DNA from: Tolypothrix bouteillei VB521301
GTDB taxonomy: Bacteria > Cyanobacteriota > Cyanobacteriia > Cyanobacteriales > Nostocaceae
Length of the DNA: 64,000 nucleotides
NCBI RefSeq assembly: GCF_000760695.4
Contig: NZ_JHEG04000001.1
Coordinates: 2,202,717 to 2,266,716, forward strand
Direction of reading: 5' to 3'
Position 1 is the first letter of the stretch. Each line of letters begins with the position of its first letter. Below, in pieces: positions 1-7,410 of this stretch. The notes below the pieces were generated by a model. That model ran no database searches and was not told the origin of the DNA. It worked only from the letters and a program-made list of their open reading frames with translations. Position numbers and translations under genes: made by a program.

Positions 1-1
1 T

Positions 2-1078
2 TGGGACTTTGCTTTCAGAATATTTACGCAAGAGTTAAAGGTAGAAGATTTGACACCAAAAGCTTTAGTTTGTATTTGCGATAGCACAAACAAAGATGCT
101 AGAACATTAGGAAAAGATTTAATCGCTCGCTACTTTCACAAAGTTCGGCATTTAGCAACCGATAACCCAACTGTAAACCTTCAGATTGCATCTGATTTTA
201 TCAAAGCCTTGCTTGCGCCTGAAAAGCATGAAGGTGTTTACAGTTATATTGTGCATTTGCTGAAAGAAGAATTAGATGGATGGATGACAAGCATCAATCG
301 AGAAACAGTCATAAACCTACTTGCCGCTAAGTCTTCTGTGATACAAGAATTGGGTGGGTTATTGCTAACAGCGAATTTCCAAGATTTCTCTAGGGAATTT
401 TCTACCTGCGAAATTGTTAAACTTGCCAACCACGAAATTGTTTCGGTGCGGAAAGCAGCCCTGCAGATGTTTTCACAAGTATTAGAGCGTGTACGTTCTC
501 ATTCCGAAGAAATGTTGGCAGCCGTGAAGATGTTAGAGTCGAAATGGGAAGATTCACGCGAATTTGCCTTCAAAATCTTTACCACAAAATTTAGTGCTCG
601 TGAATTCACACCTCAGGTTTTAGTCTCTATATGCGATAGTGTGAGGGAAGATGTGAGAAGACTTGGACGCGATCTCTTAACTCGCAACTTCCAAACAGCT
701 AACAGGGAAGACTATCTGTTGAAATTCAGCGAACATCCATCAGCCGATATGCAAAGATATGTGACAAACTTTTTAGAAAAATATGTAATCAATCAGCCCC
801 AACACTTACGCGAGTTAACCCCTTACTTTATCACTGTATTATCAGCTGTCAATCGCGGACGAGTAGCCAAGCAAAGAATTTTTCATTTTTTAGAATCAGA
901 AGCACAAAAAACTGAAGAAGCAGCAAGAATAGTAGCAGAAATTATGACACGGCACTCAGGCACCATGGCAATAGGAGATAAAGCAAAGGCTATACAAATT
1001 ATGTTAAAAATTAACAAAAAGTATCCTTATTTGTCTTTACCTATTGAGGTAAAACCCGTCTCAAGAGTGAGAAGTTAG
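2..1078 (+). CDS. ARM/HEAT-repeat protein, 3' part (paralogue of the gene at 1948)
   Basis: The frame is open from base 2, so the gene begins outside the window and only about the last 358 codons are present. The protein is all alpha-helical repeat. An internal repeat can be seen: WDFAFRIF...VCICDS...LGKDL near the start matches REFAFKIF...VSICDS...LGRDL further on. The last 250 or so residues are nearly the same as the C-terminus of the 1051-residue protein at 1948 (shared VRKAA, SHSEEMLAA, KWEDSREFAFKIF, KQRIFHFLESEAQK). The stretch before that is much more diverged. It is therefore a tandem paralogue. By analogy it is the ARM component of a retron-associated system. Whether it carries an N-terminal WGR domain cannot be seen. 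Function is inferred only from its neighbours. Confidence 0.85.
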   Translation, partial: WDFAFRIFTQELKVEDLTPKALVCICDSTNKDARTLGKDLIARYFHKVRHLATDNPTVNLQIASDFIKALLAPEKHEGVYSYIVHLLKEELDGWMTSINRETVINLLAAKSSVIQELGGLLLTANFQDFSREFSTCEIVKLANHEIVSVRKAALQMFSQVLERVRSHSEEMLAAVKMLESKWEDSREFAFKIFTTKFSAREFTPQVLVSICDSVREDVRRLGRDLLTRNFQTANREDYLLKFSEHPSADMQRYVTNFLEKYVINQPQHLRELTPYFITVLSAVNRGRVAKQRIFHFLESEAQKTEEAARIVAEIMTRHSGTMAIGDKAKAIQIMLKINKKYPYLSLPIEVKPVSRVRS

Positions 1079-1235
1079 AAGATTTGGATATCGCCAAGAA
1101 CATTAGAAAACTACTCCCTTTCCGCCATCAAATTACTAACGTTCTTCTCCTCTTTCTTCGTGTACTTTGCGTCTTTGCGGTTCATTTCATTAAGTAATCT
1201 TCAGGTAGGATAGGAGTCAAGACTGACAGAATATT

Positions 1236-1345
1236 TGTAGGGAGCATCCCAATGAGTGAAAAAACGCCGACGATTGCAAATCGCGCCTGTACAAACACAG
1301 CAAACCTACCCAGTATTCTATTCTGAGGGCAATGTGCTCCCTATT
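1236..1345. repeat. Imperfect inverted-repeat element
   Basis: The ends TGTAGGGAGCATCCC and GGGCAATGTGCTCCCTA are imperfect reverse complements, separated by about 80 bp without a good ORF. This looks like a small non-autonomous palindromic element inserted after the ARM paralogue. No target duplication is clear. Confidence 0.45.
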
Positions 1346-1361
1346 TGTAAAGCATACCGTT

Positions 1362-1440
1362 GGATCCCCCCTAGCCCCCCTTAAAAAGGGGGGAAAATAC
1401 TTAAAAAGTCCCCCTTTTTAAGGGGGATTTAGGGGGATCT
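1362..1440. repeat. Palindromic GATCCCCC...GGGGGATC element
   Basis: The terminal GATCCCCC and GGGGGATC arms enclose nested CCCCCCTTAAAAAGGGGGG-type palindromes. The same C-run/TTTTTAA/G-run sequence recurs at about 7135-7325, so it is a dispersed repeat family. It has no coding potential and lies just before the SWIM remnant. Confidence 0.6.
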
Positions 1441-1480
1441 AAATTTTTGAACACCTCAACCACCATTCTTAACAACATCC

Positions 1481-1620
1481 TCAAAAAAAACTTATCTTTA
1501 TCTTTGACGATCGCTAGATACGCGCATATAATCGAGCAAGAGTTTACTTGCAATTAGTACAAGATTCTTTGCAAGTATGTGATGGCACTAAAAATACAAT
1601 ATGCTTCTTAGTGTCGGTAA
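1481..1620 (+). pseudogene. Remnant of the 3' end of a second WH-SWIM gene
   Basis: This stretch aligns with the last 50 or so codons of the SWIM gene (about 6669-6824), sharing AAAAAACTTAT, ATCTTTGACGATCG, ACTTGCAA/ACCTGCAA and CAATATGCT, and the same final TAA. The last 52 bases match at 36 of 52 positions without gaps. It cannot be functional. The first SWIM cysteine codon TGT is TTT, about 20 bp are missing between the two halves of the zinc motif, a TAG lies five codons from the end, and everything upstream is gone. It is joined to RNA copy 1 exactly as the intact SWIM gene is joined to RNA copy 2, which shows a duplicated SWIM-RNA unit. Confidence 0.8.
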
Positions 1621-1853
1621 ATCACGCGCTCGCTGTTGGTATACAATCCTTGCAATACGGGCGGTGGATCGCCGTCCTTGCGTTCAGTTGTGAAACAACT
1701 TCACTAACCGTCTCGTAACTTGGCGCGAGTACTCCTACTATCCGGTTTGACTTCCGTGAAGTGATAAATAGGAGTACTCCTGCTGCATGAGTTGAGACGT
1801 TTAGTCCTGAGGGATTTACGAAGGGAGAACCAATGGCAAACAGCGCGTGATTT
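1619..1853 (+). ncRNA. Retron-like msr-msd RNA, copy 1
   Basis: A perfect 12-bp inverted repeat, AAATCACGCGCT (1619-1630) and AGCGCGTGATTT (1842-1853), brackets about 235 bp, as a1/a2 do in retrons. Inside are a hairpin at 1659-1677 (6 bp, loop TGGATCG) and a long hairpin with the stem GAGTACTCCTA (1727-1737) and TAGGAGTACTC (1769-1779). A strongly conserved 3' block (TAGTCCTGAGGGATTTACGA, 1802-1821) comes before a2. The 5' third and this block are almost identical to copy 2 at 6824, while the long stem differs in sequence but still pairs. No RT gene follows directly; the next gene is the ARM gene at 1948. The identity as msr-msd is inferred from structure and linkage. The branching G was not located. 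Confidence 0.75.
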
Positions 1854-1947
1854 TTTTTATTTCTCAAAATCCATCAACGATCTGGCGACTCTAAGAAAAG
1901 CAAGCGACAATAGAAAGTTACAAGAGTCAGTGGGTGAGTGGTGTTAA

Positions 1948-4900
1948 ATGAAACTCATAAAACGTACAACCCTTCAGTATCAAGAAGGGACATCAGATAA
2001 AGTTTACGAAGTGGATTTGTGCCAAATCAATGAGGGGCGTTATGTCGTCAATTTTCGCTACGGGCGGCGCGGTACAAATCTTAAAGAAGGTACGAAAACG
2101 ACTCAGCCTGTATCCATAGCAGAAGCAGAAAAAGCATTTAATAAACTCGTTGAAGAAAAAACAAAGAAAGGATACCGCGATATTTCTATCCCAGTAACGA
2201 GCACCACTCCCCAGATTCAACCAGTACATACAGCACCACCTACCAGCGAAGATCCGCGCACGCAGGCAATTCTTAACCGTCTTGCAAACAATCAGCCCAG
2301 TAAGTGGAAGCTAGAGAGGGCGATTTGGCGTGCTGGAGAACTGAGAATTCGTGAAGCCACCCCTTTACTACTCCAGCTGATTGGCACTGGCGCACCTCTG
2401 AGAGATTATTGTATTGCTTGGGCATTAGGTTGGTGCGGCGATGGAGAAGCGATTCCCGCACTCATGCATTTATATCAAAATCCTTCAACTCCTGAATTTA
2501 TCAAACGTATTGCGTTTGAAGCGATCGCGAAACTCTCAACTCCACAAGCAAAAGCAGCTTGGCAAATGGAATTAATTGAGTTTTTGCCAGTAGAACTGCG
2601 TGTATTGGCGAGAAATGGTGCGGCTGAAGAATTTAAAACAGCTTTAAATCACTATTTAAATCATCACGACTACAGGCGTTATGAAGTTCTCGATAAAATT
2701 TATCAAATTGATAACCAATACGTTCGCCCAGCACTGCTCGATATTATCTCTCATGCACCTTTAAAACCAAATTACTTCCAAAGATTGCGCCACATTTTTA
2801 AAGTAGCTGAATACCGCCATGATGCGGAAGTATTTGGTATCCTTGCCTATCGTTTTGACTGTGTGAGAGCAAACTTTTCTAGCCAAAAAGACTCTGTAAG
2901 GTTGCCAGACAAAACCCATCTTAGAAAAAGATTTTATGGCAATTATAACAGCGTTACGAGACGCTTTGAAGTTATAAAAAATGAAATAGAAGAAGAACTC
3001 AAAAATCCTCAATCAAGAATTGCTTACAGCAGCAACACTCGCCAATATCTATGTCGCCGCGTGTGGCGCACTCTCAAAAAACTAGGAGAAGAGAGCGATG
3101 CTGAATACATCAGAATGGCTGTTAGCATTCTTCTTCAGTATTCCGATGTTGAATGTGTTAGGGAGACAATCTTTTCTTGGAGAAGTAACTGGTTTAAATA
3201 TGCTGAGTATTTAACCTTCAATCATATCCTCTATGAAAACAGTTCCCGCTATCGGTTAATTCCGAATTCTAGAACTTGGACTTGGAGGTATCAGAAAGGA
3301 GATTATAACGATGATGCAGAACCAACAACGAGAGACGAGGCTTTTCCAGAACTTTGGGAACAAAACCCACAAGCATTGCTCCAGCTTCTACTAGAAAGTC
3401 AATGTCTTCCAGTACATCATTTTGCGACCAAATCTTTAAGGCATTGTTATCATTTTTGTCTATCTATTGAAGTAGATACTCTAATAAAACTGATTCAGAA
3501 ACCTTACGTAGTCACAGTACAATTGGGTTTTGAATTGGCGTTTCTTAACTACAACTCCAAACAACCAAACAAAGAATTGGTAATTGCAGTAGCAAATTGC
3601 TTGTTACCAAGCGCTCGTACCCAAGCTTATCGTTGGGTTGAGGAAAACCGCGAATATTTTCTTGAAGACAGCAATTTTATAGCAGCGTTAATTGCTAGCA
3701 AACAAACAGAAACACGCCTCTTTGCTCGTAGACTTTTAGGTTATTCCATTCTTAATGACAATCGAACTAGAGTTTTGATTGGGTGTATTATTGCTGAGTT
3801 GTTAGCATTGACACCAGATAAGGGAGGCGAGTTAGCGAAAGAAATTGGCGAGACTCTTCTCTTGAGTTTTACACCACAATTACGAACTTTAGGTTTGGGT
3901 GTTGTTAATGATTTACTCGCTCATCCTTTGGTAGAAATTCAAGAAATAGGCGTTCGTATTTTACTGAATCATGAAACGAGGGCTGAAAATTTACCGCCGC
4001 AAATCATTGAATCACTCCTTGCTTCACCGCATGAATCATTAAGGGTTCTCGGTATCAGATTGTTTGGACAGCTACCAGATGAGAAACTTATGGGCGAGGA
4101 GAGTGTTTTGATAGTAGCGATCGCAGTGAATCCTGTAGAAGAGATTCGCAATGCAATCAAACCTATTATTCGCCGATTGGGAACATCTTCCCCCAATTTT
4201 GCCGTACAGCTAGCATCAGATTTTATCGAAATTTTGCTAACTCCGGAACAACATGAAGGCGTTCACAACTTCTTGGCGCGTCTTCTCCGGGAAGATTTAT
4301 CAGGATGGATGACAAGCGTTCGTAAAGACACTGCTTTGCAGTTATTGAGAGCGCAATCTTCTGCTACACAGGAACTTGGTGGTTTGGTACTTGAAGCCAA
4401 CAGCCAAAGTTGGATTTCAGAAATCACCACTAGCGAAATTGTCAAATTAGCCAACCACGAAATTGTATCGGTGCGGAAAGCAGCACAGCAAATGTTTTCA
4501 CAAATCTTAGAGCGGGTGCGCTCCCATTCTGAAGAAATGTTAGCAGCTGTGAGGATGTTAGAGGCGAAGTGGGAAGATTCACGCGAATTTGCCTTCAAAA
4601 TTTTTACAACACAATTTGGTGCTCGTGAATTCACCCCTCAAGTTTTAGTATCTATCTGCGATAGTGTGAGGGAAGAGGCGAGAAGACTGGGGCGCGATCT
4701 ATTAACTCGCAACTTCCAAATATCTGACAGTGAAGAATATTTGTTGAAATTCAGCGAACATCCATCAGGCGATATGCAAATGTTTGTCACCAACTACTTA
4801 GAAGAGTATGCAGGAAATCAGCCCAAACACTTGCGCGAGTTGACGTCTTATTTTATCACGGTATTATCAACTGTCAATCGCGGAAGAGTAGCCAAGCAAA

Positions 4901-5103
4901 GAATTTTTCATTTTTTAGAATCAGAAGCACAAAAAAATGAAGAAACAGCAAGAATAGTTGCAGAAATTATGACACGTCACTCAGCTACCATGGCAATAGG
5001 AGACAAAGCAAAAAGCATACAAATCCTCCTAAAAATCCACAAAAAATATCCTCATTTGTCTGTCCCCATCCAGATCAAAGACGTATCAGAAATCAGGCTT
5101 TGA
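1948..5103 (+). CDS. WGR domain plus ARM/HEAT-repeat protein, retron-associated
   Basis: A 1051-residue protein. Residues 1-80 form a WGR domain (EGTSDKVYEVDL, then YGRRGTN at 38-44, where W of the family name is Y), a fold that binds DNA in PARPs and occurs in MolR/YehI-like proteins. The rest is long alpha-helical HEAT/ARM repeat, with REATPLLLQLI and RDYCIAWALGW near 135-165 and a C-terminal part shared with the paralogue at the left edge. No enzyme motif is seen. It lies 80 bp before the WH-SWIM gene in the same direction and is probably co-transcribed with it. In the type XIII retron set, as I recall it, an ARM-repeat protein is a standard partner of the RT. The WGR domain could bind msDNA or damaged DNA (inference). 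Confidence 0.85.
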   Translation: MKLIKRTTLQYQEGTSDKVYEVDLCQINEGRYVVNFRYGRRGTNLKEGTKTTQPVSIAEAEKAFNKLVEEKTKKGYRDISIPVTSTTPQIQPVHTAPPTSEDPRTQAILNRLANNQPSKWKLERAIWRAGELRIREATPLLLQLIGTGAPLRDYCIAWALGWCGDGEAIPALMHLYQNPSTPEFIKRIAFEAIAKLSTPQAKAAWQMELIEFLPVELRVLARNGAAEEFKTALNHYLNHHDYRRYEVLDKIYQIDNQYVRPALLDIISHAPLKPNYFQRLRHIFKVAEYRHDAEVFGILAYRFDCVRANFSSQKDSVRLPDKTHLRKRFYGNYNSVTRRFEVIKNEIEEELKNPQSRIAYSSNTRQYLCRRVWRTLKKLGEESDAEYIRMAVSILLQYSDVECVRETIFSWRSNWFKYAEYLTFNHILYENSSRYRLIPNSRTWTWRYQKGDYNDDAEPTTRDEAFPELWEQNPQALLQLLLESQCLPVHHFATKSLRHCYHFCLSIEVDTLIKLIQKPYVVTVQLGFELAFLNYNSKQPNKELVIAVANCLLPSARTQAYRWVEENREYFLEDSNFIAALIASKQTETRLFARRLLGYSILNDNRTRVLIGCIIAELLALTPDKGGELAKEIGETLLLSFTPQLRTLGLGVVNDLLAHPLVEIQEIGVRILLNHETRAENLPPQIIESLLASPHESLRVLGIRLFGQLPDEKLMGEESVLIVAIAVNPVEEIRNAIKPIIRRLGTSSPNFAVQLASDFIEILLTPEQHEGVHNFLARLLREDLSGWMTSVRKDTALQLLRAQSSATQELGGLVLEANSQSWISEITTSEIVKLANHEIVSVRKAAQQMFSQILERVRSHSEEMLAAVRMLEAKWEDSREFAFKIFTTQFGAREFTPQVLVSICDSVREEARRLGRDLLTRNFQISDSEEYLLKFSEHPSGDMQMFVTNYLEEYAGNQPKHLRELTSYFITVLSTVNRGRVAKQRIFHFLESEAQKNEETARIVAEIMTRHSATMAIGDKAKSIQILLKIHKKYPHLSVPIQIKDVSEIRL

Positions 5104-5183
5104 AACAACCAGATAATATTCAAAAAATACTCTCAGCGCTCTCTGCGCCTCTGCGGTTAAAAAATTAATAAAAGGAGTTTAAC

Positions 5184-6824
5184 ATGGAATTTAACTACAC
5201 CTATAAAGGCAGTACAGAAGTTTCAGGAAATGGGACAAGCACGCAAATGTCCTTTTCCCCAGACACCAAACGTCCACCAACATACTTTATCGGGGAATTG
5301 CGGCAAAACGTGGCATTTCGCGAAGCAATAAGTGCGTTACACGATGTCGTTGTTTCCGATATGCGGTTCAAACCTAAAGATAAAACAGCATACAAAGAAT
5401 GGCGTGCCAAACAAGAAGAAATCAATTGGGACTTAATAACAGCAAGGCGGCAAGATGTCGCAACACAAATCAAAACATTGCGAGAGGAATTGAATGAGCT
5501 AAACAGGCAAAGCTACGAACGATTGCGACCTTATTATAAAGCTAGGGGAGAATTCCAGCGATATGTTTGGGAAAATCGGCTAGATTTTTATTTTGTTTTC
5601 GATCCAGTGATTACTGTTCATCCTGATGAAGTCTTTTTTGAATGCTTTAGTGTTGATGAATCTAGCTATGGGCGGCTGGGTGCAAGTTACGAGGTCTTTA
5701 AAAATATCAGTGAATTTGCTTGCGGTACAACAAATGTTGATTACTCAGCAGCACTATATGACGAGTTCCAAAAAGTCCGCAGTTATAAAACAACCCAGTT
5801 GCAAGTTGACCCTTCGGGTTTTGAAGTTCAAACAACCAATGAAGCAGCTTACAAAGAAGTCAAAATCGATCTACCAGATAGTTGGGTGAGAGGGTTTTTA
5901 CAAGTGAGTTCGGCGATGTCTTTACCCGCAACACGCTTTGACTTACACCCAATGGACATCCACAATATTTGTTTTGTCTTGCGTCGCCATAAAGAGAAAC
6001 AAGGACCGCGAGGAATGCGCTATCACCTAAAACCGGGGGAACCCGTGCGGGTTGTGTTTGAACCCTGGGAGATAGAAGTCGTTTGTCCGCGATCGCCCTA
6101 CTTGGGAAACGAACCGCAAACCATTCGGGTTTGGGGACGCCGACGCCTTCACATCTTAGAACGCCTCATTCCCGTTGCCAAAAAGTTTACCGTTCATCTG
6201 TTAGGTACGGGTATGCCTTCATTCTACGTTGCTGACTTGGGAGATATGTCCTTTACCCTCGGTTTATCGGGATGGACGGCGAATGATTGGTCGCAATCTG
6301 GTAACTTTGATTTAATGGCACCCCGTGCTGATGTTGACGAATGGACGCAAAAAATTATATTTGACGGGCTGCGAGAAAATTGGGTAGAAACTGCAGATCG
6401 CCTTGCACAGCGCTTAAATTTAAGCCGTACTTCAGTTCTAGGAGCTTTAAGTGCTTATACGCAAGCCGGACGTGTTATTTACGATCTAAACAAACAAGTC
6501 TATCGGGTGCGGGAACTCAGCCGAGAACCTTTACCAGTAGAACGTTTGCGGTTTGCCAACGAACGGGAAGAAAATGCAACAAGGTTTTTGAGTCAAAGAG
6601 CAGTGCAAGTGACATCAGTAAATAACAGTAACGATAGCTTAGTATTAGAAGGCACTGTAAAAGATTGGGAAAAAACTTATAGTCCATCTTTGACGATCGA
6701 TAGAGATGAGCGTATAATTAATGCAGAGTGTACCTGCAAATGGCATCAGCAAAACAAGCTGTACAAAGGTCCTTGCGAACACATTCTGGCATTGCGAATG
6801 CAATATGCTCGTCAGTGTCAGTAA
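5184..6824 (+). CDS. Winged-helix/SWIM zinc-finger protein (WHSWIM)
   Basis: A 546-residue protein with a good ribosome site, AAAGGAG, before the ATG. The C-terminus has the SWIM zinc motif CxC-x12-CxH (C516, C518, C531, H533). Residues of about 380-450 (TADRLAQRLNLSRTSVLGAL, then QAGRVIYD) fit a winged helix. The N-terminal two thirds are not recognised. SWIM fingers bind DNA or proteins; SWIM and WGR proteins also occur together in the E. coli yehI-yehQ type of locus and in RT-linked systems. The stop codon overlaps the first base of the a1 repeat of RNA copy 2, so this gene and the RNA are physically fused. A decayed second copy lies at 1481-1620. The role is inferred as a retron effector or regulator. 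Confidence 0.85.
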   Translation: MEFNYTYKGSTEVSGNGTSTQMSFSPDTKRPPTYFIGELRQNVAFREAISALHDVVVSDMRFKPKDKTAYKEWRAKQEEINWDLITARRQDVATQIKTLREELNELNRQSYERLRPYYKARGEFQRYVWENRLDFYFVFDPVITVHPDEVFFECFSVDESSYGRLGASYEVFKNISEFACGTTNVDYSAALYDEFQKVRSYKTTQLQVDPSGFEVQTTNEAAYKEVKIDLPDSWVRGFLQVSSAMSLPATRFDLHPMDIHNICFVLRRHKEKQGPRGMRYHLKPGEPVRVVFEPWEIEVVCPRSPYLGNEPQTIRVWGRRRLHILERLIPVAKKFTVHLLGTGMPSFYVADLGDMSFTLGLSGWTANDWSQSGNFDLMAPRADVDEWTQKIIFDGLRENWVETADRLAQRLNLSRTSVLGALSAYTQAGRVIYDLNKQVYRVRELSREPLPVERLRFANEREENATRFLSQRAVQVTSVNNSNDSLVLEGTVKDWEKTYSPSLTIDRDERIINAECTCKWHQQNKLYKGPCEHILALRMQYARQCQ

Positions 6825-7077
6825 AAAAAATCACGCACTTAATTGTTGGTAAAAAATCCTTGCAATCTGGGCGGTGGATCGCCGTCCGTGCGTTTAGTTT
6901 AGCCATACATCACTAGCCCACTCTTGACTGTGCGGTCTTACGGTACTACCATGGTATTCCGGGTTGACATCCATGTAGTGAATGACCCAGGTAGTACCGT
7001 GACCGCTGAGTTGAGTTGTCTAGTCCTGAGGGATTTACGAAGGGAAAGCCAACTTATTAAACTTGCGTGATTTTTTT
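6824..7077 (+). ncRNA. Retron-like msr-msd RNA, copy 2
   Basis: A perfect 14-bp inverted repeat, AAAAAAATCACGCA (6824-6837) and TGCGTGATTTTTTT (7064-7077), encloses 254 bp. The msr-like part has the hairpin 6869-6887 (GGGCGG, loop TGGATCG). The msd-like part is a 17-bp stem, GCGGTC-tt-ACGGTACTACC (6932-6950) with GGTAGTACCGT-GACCGC (6990-7006). The conserved 3' block is at 7021-7040. Compared with copy 1, the a1/a2 arms and the long stem differ in sequence but both strands changed together, so pairing is kept, which is strong evidence for a selected RNA structure. It lies upstream of the RT on the same strand, as in retrons. The a2 T-run might also act as a terminator. Confidence 0.82.
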
Positions 7078-7146
7078 ACACCAAAAGACTTACGCATAGC
7101 CCCCTTTATTTTTTTACACCAAAAGACTTACACATAACCCCCCTTT
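7071..7146. repeat. 38-bp tandem duplication
   Basis: Two units beginning TTTTTTTACACCAAAAGACT start at 7071 and 7109 with only a few differences. The first unit overlaps the end of the a2 repeat. It probably arose by slippage or local duplication next to the inserted element. Confidence 0.7.
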
Positions 7147-7155
7147 TTAAGGAAA

Positions 7156-7294
7156 CGGTGGTGTACGCATCTTTAGAGATCCCCCTAAATCGCCCAATAA
7201 ATTGGGCGATTGAAGAATTTCCCCCCTTTTTAAGGGGGGTTAGGGGGGATCGAAACTGCTAGAAGGCATTTTAAGAAACTTGTGTACACCACCG
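7156..7294. mobile_element. MITE-like element with 11-bp terminal inverted repeats
   Basis: The ends CGGTGGTGTAC (7156-7166) and GTACACCACCG (7284-7294) are perfect inverted repeats around 139 bp without an ORF. The inside contains GATCCCCCT/GGGGGGATC and GCCCAAT/ATTGGGC palindromes. It appears to sit inside an outer C-run/G-run palindromic repeat (about 7137-7325). It lengthens the spacer between the msr-msd RNA and the RT gene and may affect read-through into the RT. Confidence 0.65.
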
Positions 7295-7410
7295 TAGCTC
7301 TTTTTAAGAGGGTTTGGGGGGATCGACAACCTGTAAAATCTCCAAAATGGGTTGAGGTTGCGTAAGCCCCAATTACCTCTACCAAAATCAAAAGAGTACG
7401 AATAACCAGG

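Noticed and set aside
1622..1867. 81-codon minus-strand ORF over RNA copy 1
   Set aside because: It is antisense to the structured RNA, and the matching region in copy 2 does not keep the same frame, so it is a by-product of conserved RNA sequence.
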